A stretch of 64,000 nt of DNA from Quercus robur (Eukaryota > Streptophyta > Magnoliopsida > Fagales > Fagaceae). The notes under the pieces were generated by a model. It saw nothing but the letters and a program-made list of their open reading frames with translations. It ran no database searches and was not told the DNA's origin. The stretch lies in the NCBI RefSeq assembly GCF_932294415.1, contig NC_065536.1, forward strand, positions 15,683,974-15,747,973, given 5' to 3'. Shown piece by piece: positions 22,751 to 34,535 of this stretch (its first letter is position 1; each line of letters begins with the position of its first letter). The translations under genes and the position numbers were made by a program.

Positions 22751-24346
22751 TCAAAGTTCCACTGCTCTGTTTCTTCTTCTGTCTCTCGTAGCCATTCTCT
22801 GCCCATACCTCTCAAATATATCTGCCAAATCAACTGACCCTACCTCTCTCAATTTCTTTGCCACATCCTCAAACATAACAACACCCTCCTCATTTGAATA
22901 ATACTTCAAAAACTTATTGTAATCAAATCTGGGAACCTCAAGCCCTTTCCTTAAACTCCTCTCCACATACTTTGTGGCTTCTAAAGACTTTCCCGCCTTA
23001 ACCAAACCACCAACAAAAATAGTTTCAAAATTCACAAGTGGGTCAGTTCCCTTCCTCCCTCTCTTCCCTAAATGCCCTTGCAATAACATTATGTAGGTAT
23101 GCATTGTCGGCTCACACCCTCTCTTTATCATCTCTCTAAACACTTGTGTTGCTTCACTTGCCCTTCTTAACTTCAAAAGTCCTTTTATCAACCCATGGTA
23201 CACATTGATATCCGGTTTCTCAATCCCTTCCACAATCCTATAAGCCTCTCTAACTCTCCCTCTCGCCAAAAGCCCATATATAAGCGATCCCAATGTTAGA
23301 TTATCAGCCTGAGCCCCTCTCTCACGCATTTCTTCAAACAACATGTACGCTTGTGCAATCTTACCCCTTTTGCACATCCACTCAATCACAAGCCTATAAG
23401 TTGAAAGACCCAAATCATCAATTCTCTTTGTCCTCATCATCTGAAATAACTTCAATGCCTCATCATACCTATTAATCTTGAAGAGGGATTCCATCATTTT
23501 CTCAACCGCATCAATATCAGGCTGGAACCCCTCATCCACCATCAAATTCCAAACCTTTGAAGCCTCAACCAAATCACCCACATCACAAAAACCCTGTATC
23601 AAACACTTATAAGTAACCCCACTTGGCTTTATCCATTCTTTCAACTTGGACACAACAAACTTGGCCTCCTCAACAAGTCCGTTCCCACACAAAGTCTCAA
23701 CCACCTTATTCAAAGTCTCCAAGCTATACTCATACCCACATGCATTCATAGAGTGAAAAAATTCCACACACCTTTTCAACTCCCTCGCTGCTGCCAAGGT
23801 GTTGAGAGCAATCCTAAAAGTCTTCTCATTGACAAGACGACGTCGTCCCATCTCATGGAGAAGCTCCCAGAAAAGCTCAATGTTGCGTGATTTGCCAATC
23901 ACGTCAAGCAACTTGTTGAAGGAGACAGAGGTGTGAGTGAAATGTGAATGTGAATTGGCTTCTGTGTATTGAAAGAAGCGGTAGACAGGTCGCCATGAGT
24001 AAGGGAACTTGTTGCAGACTTGGAGGAAGAACTCAAGGGTGAGGTGGTTGTCTTGGTCGAATTGTGACTGGCAAGCGTGGAGCTTGGAGTGAAGTCTTGG
24101 GTCTGGTGAGTCTTGTTGCTGGTAGAGGATGGTGCAGACTCGGAGTAGGTGATCCGGGTTAGGTGGCAAAATGGTGGTAATGGGCTTGGAAGGTTGTGGT
24201 GTGTGAGTACGGTTGGTGCTTAATAGATGAAGGTGGTGGTGGTGGTGATGATAGATGAGGTTTATGATGGGTTTAGTGGGTGCTATTCGTTTCACTATCA
24301 TTGAGAGAGACTGATCTTGTTCACAATTTGCTGAAGCAGACTGCAT
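22751..24346 (-). CDS. P-class pentatricopeptide repeat protein, probably mitochondrial, about 516-531 aa
   Basis: PPR proteins bind organellar RNA one base per repeat and act in processing, stabilisation or translation. This intronless frame carries about nine degenerate 35-residue repeats, for example VTYKCLIQGFCDVGDLVEA, STYRLVIEWMCKRGKIAQA and NVYHGLIKGLLKLRRASEA. There is no E or DYW extension, so it is P class and not a typical editing factor. The first in-frame ATG is at 24346. However, TTTCAATGCAG there looks like a splice acceptor, paired with a possible leader donor (CCAG then GTGCTATT) at 24867. In that case translation would start at 24301 (MIVKRIAPTKPIINL), a better mitochondrial presequence: basic, no acidic residues, followed by a His run. 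The C-terminus is basic (RDRRRNRAVEL). The target RNA cannot be read from the sequence. Confidence 0.92.
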   Translation of the reverse strand: MQSASANCEQDQSLSMIVKRIAPTKPIINLIYHHHHHHLHLLSTNRTHTPQPSKPITTILPPNPDHLLRVCTILYQQQDSPDPRLHSKLHACQSQFDQDNHLTLEFFLQVCNKFPYSWRPVYRFFQYTEANSHSHFTHTSVSFNKLLDVIGKSRNIELFWELLHEMGRRRLVNEKTFRIALNTLAAARELKRCVEFFHSMNACGYEYSLETLNKVVETLCGNGLVEEAKFVVSKLKEWIKPSGVTYKCLIQGFCDVGDLVEASKVWNLMVDEGFQPDIDAVEKMMESLFKINRYDEALKLFQMMRTKRIDDLGLSTYRLVIEWMCKRGKIAQAYMLFEEMRERGAQADNLTLGSLIYGLLARGRVREAYRIVEGIEKPDINVYHGLIKGLLKLRRASEATQVFREMIKRGCEPTMHTYIMLLQGHLGKRGRKGTDPLVNFETIFVGGLVKAGKSLEATKYVERSLRKGLEVPRFDYNKFLKYYSNEEGVVMFEDVAKKLREVGSVDLADIFERYGQRMATRDRRRNRAVEL

Positions 24347-26879
24347 TGAAATCACATTTTGTAGTGTCAAAATGGAAATTTTATCAAACCAATTATAACA
24401 TAAACTGAAATTGACTTATTAAAAACACACATTGATGTTTGTTACACATAACATTAAGCTATAAAGTTTCTATAATGGCAAAAGTCACCTAAATATAATT
24501 CATGGTAAAAAAAAAACCCTTCTACAAACTAGCATTTCAACTTGTAGAAGCTTCCCTAAAAGAAAGGGGCCCAATGGACATCACAATGCCTATCAGCAGT
24601 CTAAGCTTCCAGTGAGTTTTCAGACCTTGAATGCTTGGAATTGAAAAAAGCCACAGATGGAATCGGACTTAAAAAAATAATGCATAAAACTCTTTCAAAT
24701 TCAAGGCACTTCAATTGGCACACCATTATTAATAACAAAGACAATGTAAACCCTTTAAAATTACCACCATAAGCAAAGTTTGGAAGCTTTTCTTATTGAT
24801 TTTCCTGTGGTTTCTGAGCAACCAAACAAAGGAAACAAATGAAAAAGAGATAGAGGCAGAATAGCACCTGGAAGTAGAACGAGCTTAAAGTGATGGCAGT
24901 TCCATCAACCAATGTAGTTGAGAAGTTGAGCTTGAGAATGATGGCTATGGGGGTTTGATGGTGCACAAAGAGAGAAAGAGAGAGACGTGGCAGAAAATTC
25001 AGTGGGTCAGGTTTTTTTTATTTTATTTAATTTTTAATTTTTTTACTATGATTGATTTCACAGACTAGTGCATTCCCATCATGCTAGTTAAACTAGCATT
25101 TGGGGAAGAAAATAGCTAAACCCACACAAATCTGTAGTGCATCAGCCTCCTCAAACTAGCATAGAGAAGTAGCGTTTGAACTTTGAACATTATCTCATTA
25201 TTATTGTTGAGGGTACAATTAATCGCTATTGTTAAAAAATAAAAAAAAATAAAATCAGCTGTTTATTCAATTGCAGTATTGCATTCTCTCTCTCTCTCTC
25301 AATGTCTGATCCACATAGATTAGCGGTAGTTAAATTGTTGCTGGTGGACCGGTGGTGGTGCAAGGTGTTGGAGGTTTGACTGGTTTATGATTTGGGTTGA
25401 GTTTTGTTGGGTTGCATCTGTAGATGCTGGTTTGCATTCCTTTTACTCATTCTAGGTTTGAAGGTGCATAAGTTGAGTGAGGAAGAGTGTGAATGCTTCA
25501 GAACAAAATGTTTGATATGAGGACAAGATTCCATTCTTTTCATTGAATTAAAAAAAAAAAAATCTTCTTCCTTTTGTTTTCACAGGGCTCTGTTCCTGGT
25601 ACAAAAATCATACCCTATGCTTCTACTAAAGAAAAAAAAAGGCTACAACTATAAATTTTCACTACCAAAGTTTCTCATAGTCATTTCTTCAAACACATTG
25701 CATACAACTTACAGCCTAACAAAAATTGAACAAGTTATCGTAAAACCACAAAATTTATAACTCCCAATACCAAAGTCTCTCATAGTAACTTGTTAGGACA
25801 CAAAGAAACAATCAACAAACACTCACCTCGCAGTAGCTTCCCGATTCTGCTTACTACTTTTGCAACTTCTGCGAAGGTGAAGAAGACTAAAGAGAGAGCA
25901 ATCGGAAATACTCATAAAATCAGAATTTCTAAACGTTTAGCATTTGACACGTCATTTAAAACTAACAACAATTTAACCTAGCTAGTACCAAAGTTAACGT
26001 TAATTTAGTTTTTATACCGTTAATAACTCTAATTGTCGAAGTTAAGGAGGGGAGGAAGAGAAATCTTTGATAATAAATTGTTACTGATTTACTGGTTTTA
26101 ATCGAACATACCACTGATATTATTGCACTTAAAATTTGTTATATTAAATTATTGTGATATATTGTAGCATTTTTATCCAAGTAAATATTCTAAATTAATG
26201 TTGTCAAAAATTTTGTAACTCTATAACATTTTCCTACCAAATTTATTCTTTTTTTTTTTTTTGTGATTTAATGATTTTTTTGAAGCTTTGTCAAGTTTTA
26301 TTGTTGTGCATACATGACTAGAGAGAGTCGATAACGCAGGTGGACACATCTTTCTTGAGTGCATATTTTATTTCATACTAAAATGATAGACTTATAATCA
26401 GGACCGACTCAACAACTTTGAGAGCCTTAAACGAAAAATTTAAATGGAGCATTTTTTATATTTAAATATTAATTAAATAATATTTATTAAATTTTTTATT
26501 TTTATTTAAAATAATATTAATCATTATAATACAAATAAGTTGACATGATATAATCCAAATGGGTAGCATAAAAAAAAGTGGTAAAAGATATAGTGGGCGT
26601 GTGTGTATAAATTAAGTGTGGGTGTGATTGGGTTAGTGTGTGGCTGTGTGGCTGTGTGGCGTGTTGGGCCAGCTGTGAAGTGTGAACTATGGACTTATGG
26701 CCTTGTGCAGAATCAAGATGTGCAGTGATGTGGCTTGTGGGCAAACTGTGCAGTGCTGTGGGCTGTGCAAGACCAGCATAATGTCCTATCAATCAAGCAG
26801 ATTAAAAAATATAATTTAAAATATTTAAATTGAATAAAAAGCAAACTCTTCGATCTTAAATATCTTGGTTTACCGAAAA

Positions 26880-26910
<31 letters not shown>

Positions 26911-28043
26911 TCGAAAAGACAAAGAGCGAGAGAGGGCCAAAATGATTACCTCTGTTATACCCACAAGTTATAATCATGGGTTCAATCTGTGGGCTATAAT
27001 GTAAATAATTATAAATATAGTAATTGTAATTTTGTAAGCAAAACAGCGAACATATTACAAATTGTAGTAAATTACTTGAATAACTTTTACCCAAGCGTAA
27101 TTTAATTAACCATGCACATCCAAGCCCAACCCAACTTAACCTGGGTGTGTGTGAGAGAGAGCCTCACTTGGGTAGGCCCTCCCTTGAGGCAATACCCAAA
27201 GCCGAACGTCTTGATATTTAAACCCACAAAATGTTTACAATCTTTTCAATGTGAGAATGCATTTTCACATCTTCTACAATGTTTAAGTAGGCATCTTAGG
27301 TGTCAATTTTTTCATTGACTCCTTGACGGTTTTGAGGAAGTGGCCAGAAATTAGTTGCAATTTCCGAATACTTTCACGCCATTCCTCTCTATTTTCCCTC
27401 TATCCAATTAGAACATTAAAATTACTTAGAAATTTTTATAAAATATATACATAAATAATTAAAATATATTTATTGACTTATTCAGTTTGGTTTAGTCTAG
27501 TCGATTTGATTTATTTTCTTCAAGATTGAAATAGGGATCGAAATTGATTATTATTTTTTAAATGAAGAAACAGATTTTTTTTTTTTTTTTTTTTTTTACA
27601 TTAATAGTACAATGTAAACTAATAATTAATTTTCTTTAAAAGTAATTATGAAATACCTTGATTCTTTTTTCTTTTTCTTTTTTATTTTATTTTATTTTGA
27701 AACGTGCCAGAAAGCCTTTATTAATGAATAAAAATCAATGAACATCTCAAAGAACAACAAATAAAACATCAAGTGGAATATCTTCTAACTTAGCTTTTCT
27801 TGCTAATCATGTGCAATGACATTATTGCTGAGTTGTAATTAATCCCATCAAATCATGCCATTGCACAATACATAATTATAGCATAGAATGATATACCTTT
27901 GAATGCTCATAAATTTCCCAACAACAAATATTTTTAATATTCTAGTAAAAGCAATGCAATATTGTACTTGTTCAACTCCTTATATATGGTATATACGTTT
28001 TAAGCTAGCTGTTAAAGCCCTCAAATATTATTCACCAAACGAA
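24347..28043. other. Intergenic DNA with microsatellites, no supportable gene
   Basis: The first 600 bp hold the PPR promoter and leader. After that there are A/T runs, a CT tract (25286-25300), a TA tract (26889-26911) and a T run (27571-27597). A GT-rich stretch at about 26595-26780 (GTGTGTGG, GGCTGTGTGGC words) resembles decayed repeat DNA. Short frames at 25790-25981 and 27112-27318 have no recognisable family. Confidence 0.45.
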
Positions 28044-28523
28044 ATGAAGATACAACTCAATATTATCTCATTGGAGTATTCCAATAGTTATTTCGATCTC
28101 TCTAAGAAATTGTGTGATGAGGGAATTTCCGTGAGGGTGGGAATATCCGACACTCATTCTCCACCATATAAGTATACTAAAACAAAATTCTCTACGAGAG
28201 ACAATTATGAAAGCAATATCTTAATGTGGAACTTCCCAATGGAGTTTGAACTTTTAGGAGGATCACACAATAAGATGCTATATTTTGAATTCCAACGCCT
28301 AAAACGTAACCAAGTTATTGAACAAGCTTTCGAATTGGTACCTAATCTTTTCTTCGAGAATATCCCACAACAGTGGAAAATCGACTATGGACTTACAAAG
28401 CCTGCTGATCCACTTTCATTTAGACAGCCAGAGTTCATGCAAATCGATGAACCTTTCAAAGAAATAATGAGACTGACTGATATAGGGTGGTTTAAGTTCT
28501 CATATAGGTTTACTGCAAATTGA
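28044..28523 (+). CDS. Small C2-domain-like protein, 159 aa, divergent
   Basis: The ATG at 28044 (MKIQLNIISLEYSN) opens directly into what looks like the first strand of a C2 domain, as in small plant SRC2/BAP-type proteins (usual pattern: basic-L-x-V-x-I-I-S-A-x-D-L). The strand-like block NILMWNFPMEFELLGG matches the common NPTWNFPMKF-type core, and KMLYFEFQRLKRNQVIEQAF matches the following strand. Acidic Ca2+ ligands are largely absent, so Ca2+ binding is unlikely. Length fits a one-domain protein. No intron is needed and the frame is unbroken. An upstream in-frame ATG at 27903 adds 47 residues with no C2 likeness. It could be a divergent gene, an intact retrocopy, or an unrelated protein; the family call is tentative. 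Confidence 0.4.
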   Translation: MKIQLNIISLEYSNSYFDLSKKLCDEGISVRVGISDTHSPPYKYTKTKFSTRDNYESNILMWNFPMEFELLGGSHNKMLYFEFQRLKRNQVIEQAFELVPNLFFENIPQQWKIDYGLTKPADPLSFRQPEFMQIDEPFKEIMRLTDIGWFKFSYRFTAN

Positions 28524-29980
28524 AGTGTAATATTGTCAAACCCCTAATATTTATCAGGAATTATTTGGTGTTGTTTAGGGGATCGATTAATTTGGATGAA
28601 TAAAATTATATATTTTTCTAGTTATTTCTCTTAAATTTTGTTTAAGTTTTATTGTTAAGTCATTGCTTTTGTTGCTCCTTAATTTCATACCAAGTTTTCC
28701 AATTGAAGTGATAGTTCTTACAATTTGACCTTGCTGTGTACTCACAAATGCAAGATATTATTTGTGTGTTATAGTGCATCAAATGTGAAACTCTATAGAA
28801 TTTTTGTTGTGAAAAAAAAGAAAAAGAAAAAATGCCACAAGAAATATTGAATAAACTCACACACTAGATACTAGAACACATACAATTAATAAAAAGTTAG
28901 GATTTAAACAATTACCTTTAGACACACTAGCAAACTTGAACGGATTATTAATCAACACCAAATAGAGATGCATGCAATTTTCTTTTTATTATACGACATA
29001 AGTTTTAAACTCAATTATTTATAATCCATCAAAATTTAATTTAAAGTTCTTATAAGTTTCAAAATTATTTATTTATGATTTAATTTTGTACTAAATTTTA
29101 TAGAATTTTCCTTTTTCCTACACAATATAAGATTTTGTGTGAAAATTGTCTTCCATGTTGTTATTATTATTTTTTTATATAAGATATAATTTCTACTCTA
29201 GCCTAATCTAAGTGTATATGTGTGTGAAGTTCTCTCCTAGAAACTTGAACTTCGGCTCTTACCCCCCACAACCTATAATTAAGCACTTTATACTTATGGA
29301 GTGACCATCGCACCAAAGGTGTGCGGTGGTGTCTTCCATATTATTTTTAAGTTAGTTCACTTCGGACAATATTTATGGTTGCATGTTGAAAAAATTCCAA
29401 ACCTCCACCGTCCCACCAAATTGGACGCATTAGCTTTAATTTTTTTTTTTATACTAAACTTATAATTTTATTTTATCACATTTATGATTAAGTTTAAAAA
29501 GTACTCCCTATTAGTCTTATAACCCATACAAGAACTTGCAACAAAAATATAAACCATGAAAGTAAATTATAGAAAGTGTCCACTTAATTTACTTTCATGG
29601 TTTATAAGTGGACACTTTCTATAATTTACTTTCATGGTTTATACTTTCTATAATTTACTTTCTATAAGTAGTGTGTACTTTTGATCTATGAGAAAGCTTA
29701 CTAACCATTGACAATTCATAATAATTTAATAATTTGTAAAGTAGGGGTGTTGAACAATATATATTTGGGAGCGAGTGACCAAATTTGGGCTAGTTATAAT
29801 TTTCTTCCTAATACTTTTAAATCTTATATATTGATTTTTATATATAATTAAAAAAAAAATAGAATTATAGGGGGTCACTCATGCATGGCCCCCTTGTTTA
29901 GTTTAGGCTTTAGCTGTAGTTCTGCTGCTACTCGCAGTTATATTGGCTTCCCATATTTGCTTGGTAAAAACTAAAACATA
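28524..29980. other. AT-rich intergenic DNA with an inverted repeat
   Basis: No gene is visible. The main structure is the 38-bp inverted repeat at 29549-29642, listed separately. At 29992 the words TAAGAGCATCTTCAATAG look like one end of a TTA-targeting inverted-repeat element whose other end I cannot find. Confidence 0.45.
29549..29642. repeat. 38-bp perfect inverted repeat with an 18-bp spacer
   Basis: The arms are 29549-29586 and 29605-29642, exact reverse complements as far as I can read. The 18-bp spacer (ATTTACTTTCATGGTTTA) is itself a direct copy of part of the right arm. Partial extra copies (ACTTTCTATAATTTACTTTC) follow to about 29665. A transcript would fold into a long hairpin. 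Confidence 0.85.
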
Positions 29981-30177
29981 AAAGATCCTAAGAGCATCTT
30001 CAATAGACTAGCCAAAGTCATTTTTTGGAGAGCAAAGAAGGATGGACGAAAGCTGGTTCACTGGTGTCTCAATATCTGGATGAATATATATATATATATA
30101 TCTGTTGTGAATTGTGACAGTGAAACCCTCATCCCATCCTACTGTGCTTCTGACTCAAAAAACGTCTGGCATGGGGT

Positions 30178-30560
30178 TTGTTATTTGAAACGAGAGGCAA
30201 TCTGATAGCAGCCCTTAGTAAGAAGCTTAACGCACCCTTGGAAGCTATTGAAGTGGAAGCAAAGGCCTTTGGAGTAGGTTTCCAGTTTGCTAAAGATATG
30301 GGCATTCAGGAAATATTTGTTATGGAGGGTGATTCCCTTACAATGATACATGTCTTGAATGAGCAATCTCCACCTTCATTGTCTGTGACTTCGGTTGTTT
30401 ATGGTATTTTGTCGTTCCTTCTTGACCTTTGTAGAGTTGCCTTTTTTCCATGTTCGCATCCAAGATAACAAATCTGCACACTTTTTAGCTAAAAATGTTC
30501 TAAACATTGATAATTTTTCTGTTTGGATTGAAGAGAATTCTTATTTTTTAGAATACATTT
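30178..30560 (+). mobile_element. LINE RNase H fragment
   Basis: The frame from 30178 reads as the second half of a plant non-LTR RNase H domain: ETRGNLIAALSKKLNAP, EAIEVEAKAFGVGFQFAKD, IFVMEGDSLTMIHVLN. After about 30435 the match continues in another frame (FFHVRIQDNKSAHFLAKNVL to a stop near 30555), so there is one frameshift. The RT part is absent. A TA microsatellite at 30083-30102 precedes it. Confidence 0.65.
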
Positions 30561-31263
30561 TTTTTATTTTATGATATTACAAGTTTTAACTGATTTTTAA
30601 TTTTATAGTTGAATGATATCCATAGTCTTCCAAAATATATATATATATATATAATAAAATAAAATAAAAAAACATATCTCATGCAAGTAAGTTCCGTCAA
30701 CTGTTATGTTCCTAAATCAATGTATCAAATTTTAAACATAATAATAATAATAATAAATAAATAAATCACTTTTTAAATTGTCAGTGTGACACCAATTATG
30801 TTGTCATATCACTTTTGGTAAATATTTGTAGAAAAATTGATATATGGCACATATAATATTTTGGAAGACCACAATTATATACATGAATTTAATTATCTTT
30901 GCGCAATATTCAAAATCGGTTGCAATTAGGGATTAATCAAAAGTAATTAAAGGGAATCAATTTTTTATTGATTGATTTGGGATTACAGCCTTGAATGTCA
31001 GGCATAAAAAATCCGAGCAATCATTGAGCCAAGTTATATATACCTTCTAAGATTGAGTCGGAAATGGAAGAAATAGTAATGACACAGAGAGTGTTTCTTT
31101 ATATTGGCAAAAATAAAACTATAACGGATAGGAAAATTTTGTAATATGCTAAATTCATATATTATATATTACTAGTAATTTTTTTTATGAGAATCATATT
31201 ATTAATAATTCAATTAGTACGCAGAGAAATAATTATTCTAGGTTTTGACTTTTATTATAAATT

Positions 31264-31308
<45 letters not shown>

Positions 31309-32169
31309 TAGTATTTGAGAATTTAATTTGTCTGATTAAAAATGAAAGAAAATATTTATTCCCAGCTTTCACGTGACTCCCCCCACAAAATAGTGAAATA
31401 CCCGCAAACTCTTCTCCCATATATTTTTACATTTACGGTCATAAAGTTTACGTTTTTGGTAATCCTCTTACATATACGGCTAGAAGCAAAGACATGGTCA
31501 TGTGTCTTTAGGGTTTATAAGAATCTAAATTTGGAACAGACACGCATGCAAGAGAGATGAGGAAAAAATTTCGTTTTGTTTTAATTGATTTTAAAGAAAG
31601 GTGTTTCGGTTTTTTAAGTTTGTTTCACCTAAGAAAGAAACATGTACTTTTCACGTGCAGTAGGATATTAATTAAAAAAAAAAAAAAACATAAAAAGGAT
31701 TCAATAAAAAGTTTGTTTCGGTTTTTTAAGTTTATTTCACCTAAGAAAGAAACATAAAAAAATAATAAAATAAAATAAAATAAAAAGAAGATTCAATAAA
31801 TCAATTCAAGATATAAATTAATTTTCAGTGTAATTAAGTATATTCAAACTTAAATCTCTTATTTTATAATAAAATATTTTACCAGTTAAACTAATTGGAA
31901 CCTACTAAAAAAATCCTAAGTTAAAGATATAAATAGCCAAATATGAAATCCTATTTAATTTGAAATAAAATATTTTTATATAAGGATTTATCATTTGGAC
32001 ATCTCAATTAAGTCCTCCATAATTTTTCGTAATAAAAAAGTCTAATGCACCACGTGGCCCTCGCAAGGGAAGCGTGAGGTCATACACACACACACTTTTG
32101 CCTAGAAAGGTCTTCCAATTGGCCACATTGCTTAGAATACCTGTCAAAAAATGCAAATTTACAAAAAAC
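30561..32169. other. AT-rich intergenic DNA
   Basis: No gene is visible. There is a CA/TA microsatellite at 31265-31306, TA repeats at about 30636-30652 and an AAT array at 30740-30758. A direct duplication of a segment reading GTTTGTTTC...CACCTAAGAAAGAAACAT lies at about 31617-31641 and 31709-31753. A degenerate SINE-head-like segment is listed at 31835-31900. Confidence 0.45.
31835..31900 (-). mobile_element. Degenerate SINE head (A and B box remnants)
   Basis: Read on minus, a TAGTTTAACTGG-like A box is followed by an AAGAGATTTAAGTTTGAA segment in the B-box position. The order and spacing match the intact SINE at 17.8 kb. Body and tail are not recognisable. Confidence 0.3.
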
Positions 32170-32690
32170 TAACTAGCAATCTTCCTTAGACAACACCACC
32201 AGATTGATCTTAATCTCACTTTCCATTATCTCTGCAACCCTACCTTTATGTGTGGTGACCAAAATTCTACTACTTAGGGCACCATTCTAGACCATAAATT
32301 AAAGTCTACAGTCCACACATCATCAAAGACAATAAAAACTTTTTAGATTTGCTTAATCAATTCATAATTTTTTGCCATTAGATTTGGAAATTCAGTAATG
32401 TTGGGCGATCACCATCAAAAACTTCAATGATTGCGTTGGCAACCCTACACTGATCAAAAGGTTTGGAAACCCAAATTCCTTTTCCAAAATGGGCATGCAC
32501 ACTAGGATAACTGTAGGCAACTTGGGCTAGAGCCGTTTTGCCAATACCACCCATGCCCACTTTGAAGATGACATGGAGGTTTCTTTATGGCACATCTCTA
32601 CTATTACCCTCGCCCAAAAGGTTGCTCACTAGATCATCCCTATCCTTATCATGTTCAAGAATTTCGACTCCTCAACTAAAAATGTAGTTA
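32170..32690 (-). pseudogene. NLR disease-resistance gene fragment, NB-ARC part
   Basis: On the minus strand the fragment starts near EILEHDKDRDDLVSNLLGEG. It then has the P-loop in VGMGGIGKTALAQVAY (about 32500-32560), the RNBS-A-like HAHFGKGIWV, the kinase-2 motif KVFIVFDDVW (about 32310-32340) and the RNBS-B motif SRILVTTHKGRV (about 32240-32275). NLR proteins sense pathogen effectors through this nucleotide-binding switch. The sequence has an in-frame stop before the P-loop, stops after FQI, and frame changes, and no GLPL or MHD follows. It is a decayed fragment of a CC-NLR of the RGA type. Confidence 0.82.
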
Positions 32691-32879
32691 TTGGTTGCTC
32701 CTCAAAGGTAGGACTTCCATTCAACTGAAATCTATACATCTCTCTCTTTCACTCTCTCTCTTTAGTAATTTTATCTAATTTTCAATTCATTTCTTTTATC
32801 TTGTGAGCAATGTCATGACACAGAACAAGTTTACCAACTTGATGTAGACAACATGAAGTAACAAACTAACAACATCAAT

Positions 32880-33507
32880 TAATTGAACTTATATATACTA
32901 AAAGTTAAAAAATATTTATTACAATGAAAATTTTTTTTGCAATAACATCAAAATCATTGCAATAGTTGATGCAAGGTGTTGCAATAAAATTTGAAGTAAT
33001 AGGTTTGTGCAACCAAAAAAAAAAATCGTTGTAATAAAATTTAGATATTTTAATGACAACGTTGATACAATGATATATTTGTTGTTTAACAAACAATTTA
33101 CTAGTTTGAATATCTTGTAGCAATAGGTTATTACTTTACGAATTTTATTACAATAGATTGCAAATAATTTACCAAAATAATTTGGGTCAAGTTATTGCAA
33201 CGATAATTTTGTTGTAATAGATAATTGTTTTATATTTGTTATTATAATAAATTGTAAAATAATTGATATTGGATTATTGCAATAATATTTTTGTTGCAGT
33301 TTCATATTTTTCATTACAATGACAAATATAAAACTGCAATAGATTGTAAAATAATTAATATTTTGTTATTACAATGACATCTTTATTGCAATAACCTATT
33401 ACTTTGAAATTTTAATTATAATAGATTGTAAAAATAATTGGTATAAAATTATTGCAACAATTTCTTTGATTTAAGTTATTGCAACAAATTTTTCTATTGT
33501 AGTTTTA
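32880..33507. repeat. AT-rich repeat block built of TTGCAATAA-type words (copy 1)
   Basis: The block repeats words such as ATTGCAATAATA, TTGTTGTAATAGATAAT and TAGATTGTAAAATAATTGATAT at roughly 70-100 bp spacing on both strands. The part 33137-33507 recurs as a direct copy at 34199-34535 with many point differences. No coding function is visible. Confidence 0.7.
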
Positions 33508-33539
33508 TATTAAAGAGAAAGAATTTTCAATTTGGTCAA

Positions 33540-34172
33540 GGAAATCAACCAAGGAGACAGTGTGAGGCCCTGTTACTCTTCAATGCATAAACCTTCCAAC
33601 TTTGGAGGCTACTCTAAGGCATTCAAAATTAATACATCCCTCCTCATTCTTTCATCGTCCGACTGTAAGGCATCCCCAAATAATCAATTCCTCTATCTTC
33701 TCTATCCTTCCCTTTCTCAAAAAAGAGAGACAATTAGTTTGCCCATCCCCTACGGTAATTCTATGTACTCAAAAATATTAAGCCAAGTAATCTTCAAAAA
33801 TTATAATTTGCACATATTACAAATGGTTTCAGGCAATTTACCATAGTAGTCAACTATAGATTGAGATACTTTAAATGTATTAAATTATCTATTGTATTCA
33901 AAAGTTCTACTGAATTCTTCAAAGTTAATGCTCGTAATCGTCTAAAATTTTGAAATAAATTAGTGCTACAACCCACAACTTTTTCAATTTTCGATAAACT
34001 TTTTCCAAAATTGGTTTACTATTGTGTGCCCTTAGGGCACACATTAGTAAAATCCAAAAACAAATGCAAAGCATTTGTATAATCTGATTCCATCCAGTTG
34101 TCACTATCTTTCGCGATGCATTCCTTTTTTGTGATTGACTATGCATAGTCATGCATAGTATCATGTGTTTTT
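33540..34172 (-). pseudogene. NLR disease-resistance gene fragment, MHD and leucine-rich repeat part
   Basis: Read on minus, the fragment opens with a recognisable MHD region (TMHDYA, about 34140-34160) and then ECIAKDSDNWMESDYTNALHLF. Leucine-rich repeat segments follow: VELLNTIDNLIHLKYLNL, LPETICNMCKL-like and MGKLI. Several stops and frame changes break it. Its lengths and motifs match the part of an NLR that should follow the NB-ARC domain. Here, though, it lies upstream of the NB-ARC fragment at 32.2-32.7 kb in the direction of transcription, so the two pieces are out of order or come from two genes. Confidence 0.72.
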
Positions 34173-34198
34173 AATCATAAGAACTTAGTACTAGCCTT

Positions 34199-34535
34199 CA
34201 CGAATTTTATTGCAATAAATTACAAATAATTTACCAAAATAATTTGGATCAAGTTATTGCAACGATATCTTTGTTGTAATAAATAATTTTTTTTATGGTT
34301 GTTATTGCAATAGATTATAAAATAATTGATATCAGATTATTGCAATAATATTTTCATTGCAATTTCATATTTGTCATTGTAATAGATTGTAAAATAATTG
34401 ATATTTAACTATTGCAATAATTGCTTTATTATAATAATCTATCACTTTGAAATTTTCATTGTAGTATATTGCAAAAATAATTGTTATCAAGTTATTGCAA
34501 TGATTTTTCAATTTAAGTTATTGCAACAAATTTTT
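34199..34535. repeat. AT-rich repeat block of TTGCAATAA-type words (copy 2)
   Basis: This is a direct, diverged copy of 33137-33507. It shares ACGAATTTTATT(A/G)CAAT, ACCAAAATAATTTGG and AAGTTATTGCAACGATA in the same order. The two copies bracket the LRR fragment at 33540-34172. Confidence 0.75.
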
